Shown: positions 18,886 through 33,578 of the stretch, piece by piece | How the letters are laid out: each line of letters opens with the position of its first letter | Numbering within the stretch: the stretch's first letter is position 1 | From: Mesostigma viride | Lineage: Eukaryota > Streptophyta > Mesostigmatophyceae > Mesostigmatales > Mesostigmataceae | Direction: 5' to 3' | DNA length: 64,000 bases | NCBI GenBank assembly: GCA_009746045.1 | Contig: RPFO01000276.1 | Coordinates: forward strand, 3,435,193-3,499,192 | The notes under the pieces: generated by a model | Databases searched by the model: none | Seen by the model: only the letters and a program-made list of their open reading frames with translations | What the model was told of the DNA's origin: nothing | Translations under genes and position numbers: made by a program

Positions 18886-21800
18886 ATGGTGCTTCGCCGG
18901 CGAAGCTCTGTGCCTTTGCTGGCATTGTGCACCGTTGTCATCCTTACGTTCTACCAATGCTGCATTTCTGCTCCTCGAATTTCCCTATCATCGAGCGTGG
19001 ATGACACCCAGGATGTCCAGGAAGGCATTCATAATCTAGGAATTGATGTCCTCATATTATCAGCCCGCTTTTCGTGTGTTGTCGAGTCCACATTGCGCGG
19101 GCTGGAGCGTTTTCTCGTCCCAGCGCCGAAGCGGTTCATTGTCATTACCACCGGCTACCAGTCTTGCGAGGAATTTCAGAAGCTACAGCTCGGCACACCG
19201 CTGCAGTGCTTTCATCAGGTGACACCACCAACGGGTGACCCATGGGTAGCATTTTCCCGCCACAGCAGGGAAGCCACAGCATTAATTAATTAATTTGTCT
19301 CGTGTCCCCGTTGGGAGACCACGGAGCACTGAATTCTCCAGTTTAAGATGTAGTCGACGTCTCCCACAGAATTGGGCAACCCAAATTCCCGTTAACTCGC
19401 TAGCTGCATAGAATTGCGTGTATTGCCTACCCGCAGAGGGCTCCAGGCTTTTGCCTCCTCAGTCTCCGCGTTGTGTCAGGGACAACTGCGCCGACCCATC
19501 TCATCAATAAGTGGTTTCTTGTAGCATTAGCAAAGCCTGTCAGTCTGCAGCTTGTGGGGGACATGCTATAAGCTACAGTATAGGTTGCTAGAGTGTTTAG
19601 GGAGCAAAGACACTCTATGCTGTCGGCTTGATTTTCTCAAGAGGCCTGACCGAATTTTAAACCCTGAGTACATTTGCCTGGCAGATTTACATGGAGAAAG
19701 CGACTGCTAAGAGGGCGGCTGGAAGATCTTGGATCTAGCTGTCGTAATTAGTAATTTTGAATGATTCACCCAGAATTCGGAACAGATTATTCCCCTCAAT
19801 CGTTTCAAAAACTTGTTAATCCTGCCGCTGTCCATGCCTGCTGTACTGTGTGCACATGCCCCACTGTGCACCATGCGCCCACATATCGTGCACGGTGCTC
19901 CACAGGACGAGGTAGTACCCGGTCTCACCCTGGCAGGTGTTCAGGCGTACCTGGATGCCGAGGGTATGCTTGCGAGAGCAGGCATTCACCACTCCACCAC
20001 CACCACCGCCAACAACATGCATGAGGTAGACAACGGCAGCAAGCATGACGTAGACGCAGCCGGTGATAAGAGTGTGGCAGCATTATCTGCCAGACATGGG
20101 GGCGCCGATGTGGCCCCTTTGCCACTACTAGGCCCTGCTGACCCCCACAGCCGCCAGCTGTACATGGGACGCAGCATCGCGGGGTGGTACCTGCAGCAGT
20201 TCCTCAAGCTGGGCACGCCAGGGTCCCTGGGCTGGTTGGACGAGCGCCTGCTCGTGTGGGACGCCGATATGATCCCCACGCGTCGCCTGCGGGTGTTTGA
20301 TGCGATGGGCAGGCCGTACGTGAACGTCGGTGGCAACGTCATCACCAGCTACGAGCAGGTGGGGGAGTGGTGTCGTATGTTTCAAATACAGTATATCCAA
20401 CGTTGCCTGGTCCACACCGAGGGCGACGTGATTGCCAGCTAAGAGCAGGTGGGGGAGTCGTGTCGTATGTTTCTAGTACAGTATATCCAACGTTGCCTGG
20501 TCCACGCCGAGGGCGACGTCATTGCCAGCTATGAGCAGGTGGGGAAATACCGCAATCGAATACGACAATATTCATGTACTATGCGACACAGTCAACTGTA
20601 CACATGCAAATACTAATGATAACGTATCTGTCGTATATAGGGTGTCCAGACATAAGATCTGAATTGGAGGGTACGTGGAGAGGGGGGCGTGGAGTATGCG
20701 TATGTGGTCCTGAGGGGGGCGCTTGTTGCCCCCGACTGCCGTGCGGCACATGCATGCCCCACATCACCTCATCATCATCCCATCACCTGGTCATGGTGGT
20801 GCTTCCTGCTCACCCGTGGGTGCCTGGCCTTGTGAGCTTGTCAGGTGTCTCCTATTCATCGGCTTTCTGGTTTTCACCACATCATGATCGCATATCACTC
20901 CTCAACCGCGCGAATCGGGTTCATTCCAGGGTGTTTATGTATAGATTCTTCCCAGGTTTTTATGCAATCTATTATTTTGTGTGAGCTTCCCCATGTCACG
21001 GCCACAGGCGTCCTGCCGGCTCGGGCTGGGACCCTACCGGCGCGCCCCCGACGGCTCCTCCTTTGTGGCGCACAACGCGGTGGTGACGAAGCGCCACCTG
21101 GCAGAGATGCTGGACGAGATCGCGCACGCTGGTGCTGATGCTGCTCGACGCGACGCCGGGGGATGCAAGGTCATACCACCGCATGACAAAAGTGCCGCAG
21201 ACGACGGTACGTGTGGGCTGGGTTATGCCACGTTGTAGCCACGTGTGCTCCGCTGTTGAGCCCCGTCAAGGCACCCGCTCGGCCGTCCTTCCCGCCCTTT
21301 TTCTCCCTTCCATTGTCTACGTACCCTCGTGCATCACAAACGAATGTCATGGTTATCATCACCACGTCGCGGACAGTACCCACGCGACCACCCTCACCCT
21401 TGTCCCCCTCGCCGTACCCTGGTGCCCCCCTGCCACACGCCAACCATGCTTGTGTGAACAGCAGCAGCAGTTACTGATGTGTTGTCACCCGCTGCGTATC
21501 GCAAGCTCCCATCCTCGACGCCAGAGGGACCCAGGGTGACCTCCTCGCTGCCCCCTTGGGCGTCCGCCATCCTGGACGTGGCCGCCAGGGACCCTACCAC
21601 CCTCCACCTGGGGTTCTCCGAGTACGCGACGTACGCCAGCTTCATGCTCAACCGCCACCCGGATGAGGTGACCGTCCGTGCCCAGAAGACGTGGACGAGG
21701 CACCCGCTGGGCGGGTATGGGGTGGTGCCAGATGCCACTGGCCACTGCTGCCCGACGCGGCTGGTTCTCCTGCTGTCATCGCTCCTGGGCAACGAGTACA

Positions 21801-22029
21801 CGGGTGAGTGCCCAGGGTGTGGCTGGGTGGATGGAGCCGTGGCCCTTTGCTTTTTGGCGGGCTCCAGGGCTATCTGCTACTATGATGTGTTGTGGAACGT
21901 ATATTTTTTGAAATAATGAAGAATGCTCGTTGAGTACCCTCGTCAAAATTGCTTTTACTTGCTTTGGCAGCTGACCATCGCAGTAGGATTGTCGTTGCAA
22001 AGCATTCAGTGAAAAACATTGTGGTATAA
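18886..22029 (+). CDS. Type II membrane glycosyltransferase-like protein (DUF6492-like), 5 exons
   Basis: Exons 18886-19218, 19906-20358, 21008-21206, 21471-21803 and 21971-22029 join in phases 0, 0, 1 and 1, giving 458 residues with stop TAA at 22027. The ATG directly follows an in-frame stop. The N-terminus MVLRRRSS and a hydrophobic stretch (about residues 8-27) fit a signal anchor, so a Golgi-type lumenal enzyme is likely. 'VDVLILSARF'-type start, LLVWDADMIP (DxD-like), SSFVAHNAVVTKRHLAEML and HLGFSEYATYASFMLNRHP match the pattern of DUF6492 proteins, which resemble glycosyltransferases. Substrate is unknown. Exon 5 has a good acceptor (tgctttggcag) and keeps phase, but its 19 residues have no family support, so it is the least certain. 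Intron 1 holds a LINE 3' end; intron 2 starts in 90-bp tandem repeats. Confidence 0.8.
19281..19335 (-). mobile_element. LINE 3'-end module (hairpin + AATTAATT), minus
   Basis: Read on the minus strand: cagtgctccgtg, ctcccaacgggg, cacgag, then an AATTAATTAAT tail. It lies in intron 1 of the glycosyltransferase-like gene. Confidence 0.7.
20353..20548 (+). repeat. 90-bp tandem repeat spanning an exon-2 splice donor
   Basis: GAGCAG|GTGGGG occurs at 20353, 20443 and 20533, an exact 90-bp period, with a few substitutions between units. The first is the modelled donor of exon 2. Use of the second or third would read a TAA at about 20440. Confidence 0.9.
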
Positions 22030-23136
22030 TACTTGCATTTCGACCCATCAGCATGCTTGTGAGGATAACAGAACGTTACCTTAAAATGGTGATTTACGTT
22101 TCTGTTCTCTGGTGTCGGTGGGCACTTTTAGTGTAGTGTTTGAGTTGTATTTAATGGCCATGGTACACGGAAAGGGGTTAACGGCAAGAAGCTGTGTAGA
22201 GTATTTGCTGATCTGGAAGAATGGTCGCATGAATAGCCACTGCTGTCTATGTGGATAGGCTATCAAGTCAGCTGGAGTTTCCTTATTCCCCTTTCTTTGA
22301 ACATCCCTCGTGTAAATAGCCTGATACGCTTCATGTAGTCATGTTCCATATGAGTAATTGCCATTATTCGTGTATGGTCACTGTTTAGCTGCGTCATTCA
22401 CGGCATCTTTATTTTTAGAAAACCGTCTTCCCTCCTGTTCCTGGGTGATACATCCTCATTCCATTTCATGTTGACTGTCCCAGTGCTATTTCTTTGGGGG
22501 CTAGGGAGTGCTGGCCTTCCATACATGGGGCACGGCCACATGACAAATTCACGGCAAACTCATGCCATGACAACAATTAGCATGAAATGAGGCTCCCTAA
22601 TCTTGACGGCCCGAGCGCCGTGCACAGCTTTACCCACATCTTTTGAGAAGAATGCTTGGACATCGCCGTCCTGACAATCACTACATGGTTTTACCCTTTC
22701 TCCATGTTTTTGTTTATGCTGGATCACGGCCAGGGTTTGAGGTTGGCCACTACAGCTACTGCAACATCAGCGCCATGACCCAATCGTGACAAGTGGCAGC
22801 TCGGTGGCTGAGTTGCCCAAGGTTCCCCCACCCCATCACTAGCAGTACGCTATGCTAGTTACGCTAGGTTACGCTATACATCGCTCTCGGGCACGAAGGC
22901 ACTGGTTAGGCAGGTGCATGGGCAGGGCAGTTAACCAAGCCGCCCATGTAGCAAACCCCATCTGCTGGGGACAACAACACCCATTCAAAGATAGTTGTCT
23001 CCCTTCATGATGGGGCTAGGAGGTAACATATATAGCTTGTGCACATTGCGATGCAAGGCCAGGCGTCAAGTCAGAAATCGACTATTCAGGCCCGTTAATA
23101 GTTGTGACCCCCATCAATAATTGCTTGGCTAGTAGA
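22030..23136. other. Intergenic stretch, nothing recognised
   Basis: No coding region, RNA gene or clear repeat was identified. Confidence 0.5.
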
Positions 23137-23229
23137 TTCTTATCAGGCACTCCGCAAAGGTGAAAACCTTGGCGTTCAGTGCCGGGCCGCGGAAAACGCG
23201 GAAAACGCGATCTGCAAATGAATCCGACC
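23137..23229 (-). mobile_element. tRNA-like SINE candidate, copy C (3' fragment)
   Basis: Minus-strand match to the 3' third of copy A: the 'gcgttttccgcgttttccgc' block through 'ctttgcggagtgcctgat'. Truncated before the tRNA-like part. Confidence 0.7.
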
Positions 23230-23550
23230 ACGACGGCTAGTAGATGGCCATGTGAAAGCTACCAGCGCTGGTGAGCACCTTACCGGTTCAATAATGGGTG
23301 GTCCCTACTGAGTGAAGAGTTCATTGCAGGCAGGCAAATTTGATAAAATGTGTGCTAGCTAAGCCTCATGCAGTGGCCAGCTGCTTATGTCAATTCGCCT
23401 CTTACATGGCTGAAAGACTGCTAGTTGCATGCATGCACATGTTCCTGGTTGATTGTAACGCACGCGTCAAGCTGTTCAAAGTGTCAGTGGCAAAGAGCCG
23501 TCCGGAATGTACAGCTGATCGCTGGATATTGTGCCATTCTAGTATTACAT

Positions 23551-23850
23551 ATTCTGATCAGACACTCCGCAAAGGTGAAAACCTTTGCGTTCAGTGCCAG
23601 GCCGCGGAAAACGCGGAAAACGCGATCTGCAAATGAATCCGACCGGAATCGAACTGGGGACCTCTCGCACCAATTTTGCTGACTATAGGACGGACGTCTC
23701 CGGTTACCATGGCATCGCCAACTTACACCTACAGTCATCCGCAAAAGTTCTCCTGTCCGGGGAGTGATGCAAGCCTTTCGGATTTGGTACTAGATAAATC
23801 ACTCGAGATCTGTGTGTAGGAGTACTACACACGTGTCTGCACGCGAGACT
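23551..23850 (-). mobile_element. tRNA-like SINE candidate, copy D
   Basis: Nearly full minus-strand copy, including the tRNA-like region (about 23640-23700), the 'ttatctagtaccaaatccga' block and the 3' end 'ctgatcagaatat'. It stops at 'cacgcgagacttg', just short of the 5' end seen in copies A and B. Confidence 0.75.
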
Positions 23851-23971
23851 TGTATTACATATGTTGGCTTGTCTCAGTTGCTATGTACTACGTGGGACAA
23901 CTAATTTCATGGAACTAAAAGACAACTGAAAAAATAAAAAATGTAAGCGGGCCTGTTTAACATGAAGTGAG

Positions 23972-24240
23972 ACGACTATGCCTGGACGCATGGCGATCCA
24001 ACGCCGTGGAAGGACTTGGGTAGTTGTCTGAGAGGAAAGACGCGAAGGCCGCGGGAGCCGCGTGGCTATCTGTATATTATACAACTGGTTTTGCGTAATT
24101 GATGAGTTCTCTGCAATTTGTTTGCTTATACATGTCGTTAAGTAAGTAAGTAAGTACTTGCGTGTCATGCGCAAAGGCATGCCACGGAGTACTATGCTAA
24201 TCTCATTTGAAAAAATAATTATACAAAAGTTAAAACAAAT
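23972..24240. repeat. Two diverged dispersed repeats
   Basis: 23972-24075 resembles 3596-3700. 24161-24240 is an inverted match to 52749-52827, including 'ccacggagtactatgctaat' and 'catgcgc'. Neither has coding capacity. Confidence 0.6.
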
Positions 24241-25066
24241 ATCGTCTGCATCATTCCCCAACCATTAAGCACTAGATGGGGATGTAATCATGTCGTTATA
24301 ATGCCTTATTGTAAAAAAACAGTGAACGACCAATCTGTGTTCAACAGACCGATTCAATACAACAGTCCTGAGGTACAGCCATTTCAAATACTAACTGCGA
24401 CTACCTAGAATCATTAAAAAAAAAAAAAAGAAATGAAAGTCCCGACCATGACCAAAAGTGCAAAAAAATGTGAAGGGAGAAGTGGCTTGGTCTAACCCAC
24501 CGGCAAGTTGACCAGTACCTGGCTATTGTTAATTGGATAGCAGCCTAGACAGTAGACAACCCATGGACTTTCTGGCCGGACTTCGTCATAAATATGCTCA
24601 GTCATGCACTGATGCACATGCGCCGTGATGCACGCGAGTCACCGGCATGGCGTAACTGGGGGTCACGTGACGCGAAGGTGTGAGCTGTTCAATGCATATC
24701 CGGTAGACTGTCAACTGTCAAGTACAGAAATCTGCACCCAGAAATAGCGTGCGTTTAGCACGCCAGAGCGGAATTCCGAGCAGGAGCGTTGCATGCAAGC
24801 ACGAACGTCACATATTATATTATATCTCAAAGCCACGCGCGAAATGCAGCATATCAGGAATGCCGCCGGTATTTTGATAACACGACTTGTGTCGGCCGAT
24901 GGACGTGAGCAGTTACAGTGCTATCCGTTTGCCCTGAGGTGATTGCAGATCAGCTGTCCAGGTTGCTATAAATTGTTGATTCCTGTCAGCCACCTCGAAT
25001 CGGCTACACCAAAATAGCACATGCAAATACTTTTGGAACGAACGGGACTGGTAGTCTTGTGACCAG

Positions 25067-29310
<4,244 letters not shown>

Positions 29311-29719
29311 CATGGGCGATGCCTGTCCAGAGGGGCGGATGCTGATATTGCGTGCAGACATTAAATAGCAGCCATTTAATATCAACAGATTTGATAGTGT
29401 CGCAAGAGATATGCTTTCACAGCTTTCTTGAAAGCTTTCGCAGCAGACTGCACCACATGTTATACAAATGGATCCGCCTGCGTGGATGCCTGCACGACAT
29501 GTAAGTCTAGCACCTGCACAGCCCCACCGATCCATGCCAAGCACATGCACCATGGGACCTCTATCCCTGCCTTGTATATAGTCATTCGTTCATCCATGCA
29601 CGTGCCTTCGTTGAGAGAGTCTCGGGGTACCAACTTTTGGGGGGGAGGTACCTTGCATCCAGGGCTGTTGATGAGCAGGGGGCAGGGGCCACCCCCTCCC
29701 TGCCTTGTATGAAGAAGGA

Positions 29720-30340
29720 ATGGCCCACGTGCTAATTCGCGCAGCTGCATCGCCGGCCCTGTGCGCTTTACGCCAATACCGGGCCCTGTGGCGCAAGCCC
29801 TTGGGCAAGATAGAGAAACAGGACCTGTTGAAGGTCCTCGTCCTCCCTGTTCTTACGTACGGGGCCGAGACGTGGACCCTCACCGCCGACCTGGCCCGAA
29901 AGCTGGACGGCGCGGTCACCAACATGCTGCGATCCATTTTCCGTGTAGGCTACGCTGCTCATGTCCGCAATGAGGACCTGTACCTCGGCATGCCAGATAT
30001 CACCAGCACCATTAAGCAGCGGCGCCTGCAGCTAGTAGGGCACTTAGCTCGCACCAACCAGGTAGACACCTCACGTGGCCCCCCCGCAGGGCTGCGCCCA
30101 GCTCAGCCTGGCCGGCACCTCCTTACGTGGGCCGGGCCCAGCAATGCTCGCCGCCGCAAGGCCCGAACCTTCAAAGAACAGCTAGTAGAGGACATGGGGG
30201 GCCTAGGCCTCTCTGTGATTTGGAAGAAGATGATGGACAAGGCCAAGTGGGCCCAGGTCATAGAGGACAACGAACCCCCTCATGTGGGGAAGCGCCCGCG
30301 TTTGCAAACATGCGGGAAGCACGCCAGACAGGTCCCCTAG
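29720..30340 (+). pseudogene. LINE reverse transcriptase C-terminal fragment (5'-truncated)
   Basis: The frame encodes the region after the RT core of a non-LTR retrotransposon: KQDLLKVLVLPVLTYGAETW, 'NMLRSIFRVGYAAHVRNEDL', 'TIKQRRLQLVGHLARTNQ' and 'GLSVIWKKMMDKAKWAQVIE'. The 'YGaETW' and 'RRLqlvGHl.R' blocks are characteristic of LINE ORF2 C-termini. The stop is TAG at 30338. No start or catalytic core is present. Confidence 0.85.
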
Positions 30341-30480
30341 GGTAGAGAGCTTAGACTAGAGTTGGCTTGATGGTGTAGACAGATCAGACCGGTAGGATTG
30401 TTTGCATCCATCCATCCATCGGGGTTAATGCTCCGTGACTCCCCAACGGGAGCACGAGTCTAATTAATTCATTAATCAAT
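30341..30480 (+). mobile_element. LINE 3' UTR with terminal hairpin and AATT tail
   Basis: Follows the RT fragment directly: 'gaccggtaggattgtttgca', an ATCC run, 'tgctccgtgactccccaacg' with 'ggagcacgag' (a stem of CTCCC/GGGAG and an outer GTGCTC/GAGCAC), then taattaattcattaat. This ties the dispersed hairpin-AATT modules to a LINE. Confidence 0.8.
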
Positions 30481-30837
30481 TGCCGGCCCCTGGGACTGCG
30501 CTGTTAAACTGCTCTTGCCAAGTCTCACTGCTCTAGTTTTTTGCCCACCATCGACGAACATGCCATGCAGGGATTCTTGGTAACAAATTCATAGATTTTA
30601 CTCAATGGACCAACTGATTTATATGCATGCATGGATACAAGCGCAGGTATAGAATTGTCTCATTGTACGATAGTGCATGGCATATCTGCTTTACAAGGGC
30701 TTGATCCGCGCAAGGGAAATTGCTTGCTTCTAATATATGCCGGCATATATGAATCTCGATCATACAAAAGGCTGATGCGCATGGCCGTGAACATGGGCTA
30801 GCCTGTGACAAGGTTAGCCTGTGACAAGGTTAGGGTC

Positions 30838-31372
30838 ATAACTGTTGCATGTTTGGGCCCCGAAGCAATCATGCATGTGCATGCACTGCACTAGCGTCTT
30901 GATGCAGCTAAAATGATCACGACGCAAATGCACTATACTCTGGTCACTATAAGTACACAAATGCACTGATTTATCTAAGGCGGTCTAGCTGCCCCCTGAG
31001 CCATATTTACAAGGTCTACAGCTCCTATTTGCAAAGACCCTTTTCTACACCTATTCGATCCCTAGCTAGTGACGTATGCTACAGCCCCTGGCGATGCGCC
31101 ACTGATCAGAATAACTGTTGCAGTTTGGGCCCCGAAGCAATCATGCATGTGCATGCACTGCACTAGCGTCTTGATGCAGCTAAAATGATCACGACGCAAA
31201 TGCACTATACTCTGGTCACTATAAGTACACAAATGCACTGATTTATCTAAGGCGGTCTAGCTGCCCCCTGAGCCATATTTACAAGGTCTACAGCTCCTAT
31301 TTGCAAAGACCCTTTTCTACACCTATTCGATCCCTAGCTAGTGACGTATGCTACAGCCCCTGGCGATGCGCC
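30838..31372. repeat. Direct duplication (~262 bp) covering the LRR gene 3' end
   Basis: 30838-31100 and 31111-31372 are near-identical direct repeats. The second copy includes the last eleven codons and stop of the LRR gene at 31338 plus its downstream sequence. The first is therefore an orphan gene tail. A 16-bp tandem repeat (gcctgtgacaaggtta) lies just before, at about 30800-30831. Confidence 0.9.
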
Positions 31373-33578
31373 GCAGGCTGCACCCCGTGATGCCGCCGCA
31401 CCCCCACACGTGCAGCCGCTGTAGCTCGCGACAATTCTCCGCCACCACACAAATACTTTCATCCGTCACCGCTTGGCAGTCCCTCACGTCCAAGTGCCTC
31501 AGCTCCCGGCAGTTCTCCCCCACGACTGCGATGCTGGCGTCTGTAACCCCGGGGCAGTCACGAACGTCCAGGTGGCGCAACCGGGGGCACCCGCGGCCGA
31601 CCTCCACGATGCTGGCGTCGCTCACATGGCACTCGCGCGCGTCCAGGTGACGGAGGAAGGGGCAGTTTCTGGCCACTACCGCGACGCTGACATCTGTCAC
31701 GTAGGGGCACCCCGTGATGTCCAGGTGGCGCAACTGCGGCGCGCGCTCGCCCACCATCATAATGCTCCAATCCGTCACCTCGCGGCAACCCCTCACGTCC
31801 AGGTGCCTCAGGTCTCCGCAGTGCAGCCCGACCAGCTTGATGCTGGCATCCGTCACCCGCAGGCAGCCCCTCACGTCCAGGTGCTGCAGCGTCCGGCAGC
31901 TATCGGCCACGGCGGAAATGCCCACATCAGTTACGCCAGGGCATTCCCCCGAGTCCAGATGCAGCAGCAGGGGGCAGCTACGGCCAACCACGGTGATGCT
32001 GCCATCAGTCACCCCCGTGTACCCGCCCACGTCCAGGTGGCGCAGCTGCGGGCAGTAACGGCCGACCGCCTGAATGCCCGCATCCGTCACGCCAGAGCAC
32101 CAGGTCACGTCCAGGTGGGTCAGCTGGGCGCACCCCTCGGCCACCGCGCTTATGCCGGTGTCAGTGACATCCAAGCAACCCCCCACGTCCAGGTGGCGCA
32201 ATGCCACGCATCCCCGCGCCATCGCCGCCATGCCCGCATCCGTCACAGCGGAGCACCACGTCACGTCCAGATGTTCCAGCAGCCGGCACTTTGCAGCCAC
32301 CGCGGATATGCCGGCGTCCGTCACCAGGGAGCACCAGGTGGTGTCCAGGTGGGCCAGACGCGGGCAGTGGTCGGCGACATCCCGTATTCCGGCGTCGGTG
32401 GCTCTGGTCCTCCTCACGTTGAGGTGGTGCAGATCGGGGCAACCGGCGGCCACCGCGGATATGCCCGCATCCGTAACGCCAGAACACCAGGTCACGTCCA
32501 GATGCTCTAGTTTCTGGCACCTGGCCCCCACCACACGCACACTAGCGTCTGACACACCAGAACACCAGGTAACGTCCAGGTAGCGGAGACCGCTGCACGA
32601 TCGGGCCAGCGCGGTTATGCCGACATCCATAACGTGGCAGCGGCGCACCGTGATGTGCTCCAGCAGAGGGCAGCACTTGGCCAGCAGCGAAATGCTTGCG
32701 TCCGTGACCTCGCTGCACCCGCCCACGTCCAGGTGGCGCAGCCGCGCGCACCCCAACGCCAGGGCGAACATGCCGGCATCCGTCACATTCCCACACCCTG
32801 CCACACACAGCCACATCAGCCCCTTGCACGAGCACCCCACGCAAGCGATACCAGCGTCCGTCACCATCCTGCATCCCGCCACATCCAGCCGCTCAAGGCG
32901 GCCGCATCGGGCCGCCAGCAGCGCCAGCTCATCATCCCTGGCCTCCCACACACGGTCGTCGGCCTCGCGTTCGTGCGCGGGAGGCAGGTCCTCTGCTGCC
33001 CCCCGCCACGCACTCACAGTCAGCAGCCCGGGGCACTTGGACGCAAACCAGCGCAGCGCTGCGCCCGGTCCGCTTCCGCCACCACTCTCGCTGCCGCCAC
33101 CCGCGATATCACGGCTGCCCTGGCTAGGTTGCATGCCATCTGCGCATCGGTGCGACGACGGTGCGCCCAGAGGGTGCGGGTCCCGGTCACTGTCTACAAC
33201 GGAGGATGAGCGGGTCGACGATGCGCCTACAGTACAGCCCACAATCGTAGCTGCAGCGCGGCCGGAACACACCATGTGGTCGAACCAGTCATCCCTCCCC
33301 TGGTCTTCTTGCCGGTTGCCCCTCATGACCCGCCCCTGCTGCGACGCTGGTCCCTGCCCTGCTCCCTGTGTGGATGCCCCCTGTGGTGATGACCCCTGCG
33401 CCGACGGCAGCAAGTCGTCCCCACGTACCGCCGTCACGGACTCGAGCGACTCGTCCACGGCCGCCATCAGCGCGCGCGAGAGGCAGCGCGCGCGCGCGCG
33501 CTCCATGAGGGGGAGGGACGCCAGCGCGCGCGCACCCAGGCCGCACACGCCCATCACGTCGTCCAGGCTAGTCGCCAT
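31338..33578 (-). CDS. Large cysteine-type LRR protein with F-box-like N-terminus
   Basis: Single-exon frame of 746 residues from ATG at 33578 (MATSLDDVMG). Longer in-frame starts up to 33683 are TTG only. The N-terminus (ALASLPLMERARARCLSRAL) looks like a degenerate F-box. After a low-complexity linker come about 20 tandem 25-26-residue repeats of the type LRHLDVTWCSGVTDAG, the cysteine-containing LRR class of AMN1 and FBXL proteins. Those serve as substrate receptors in SCF ubiquitin ligases, so a protein-recognition role is likely; ligase membership is inference. The repeats are unusually uniform, pointing to recent internal amplification or conversion. It is paralogous to the gene at 37761, with which it is head to head. 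The stop is TAG at 31338, inside a 262-bp direct duplication. Confidence 0.88.
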   Translation of the reverse strand: MATSLDDVMGVCGLGARALASLPLMERARARCLSRALMAAVDESLESVTAVRGDDLLPSAQGSSPQGASTQGAGQGPASQQGRVMRGNRQEDQGRDDWFDHMVCSGRAAATIVGCTVGASSTRSSSVVDSDRDPHPLGAPSSHRCADGMQPSQGSRDIAGGGSESGGGSGPGAALRWFASKCPGLLTVSAWRGAAEDLPPAHEREADDRVWEARDDELALLAARCGRLERLDVAGCRMVTDAGIACVGCSCKGLMWLCVAGCGNVTDAGMFALALGCARLRHLDVGGCSEVTDASISLLAKCCPLLEHITVRRCHVMDVGITALARSCSGLRYLDVTWCSGVSDASVRVVGARCQKLEHLDVTWCSGVTDAGISAVAAGCPDLHHLNVRRTRATDAGIRDVADHCPRLAHLDTTWCSLVTDAGISAVAAKCRLLEHLDVTWCSAVTDAGMAAMARGCVALRHLDVGGCLDVTDTGISAVAEGCAQLTHLDVTWCSGVTDAGIQAVGRYCPQLRHLDVGGYTGVTDGSITVVGRSCPLLLHLDSGECPGVTDVGISAVADSCRTLQHLDVRGCLRVTDASIKLVGLHCGDLRHLDVRGCREVTDWSIMMVGERAPQLRHLDITGCPYVTDVSVAVVARNCPFLRHLDARECHVSDASIVEVGRGCPRLRHLDVRDCPGVTDASIAVVGENCRELRHLDVRDCQAVTDESICVVAENCRELQRLHVWGCGGITGCSLRRIARGCSIRH

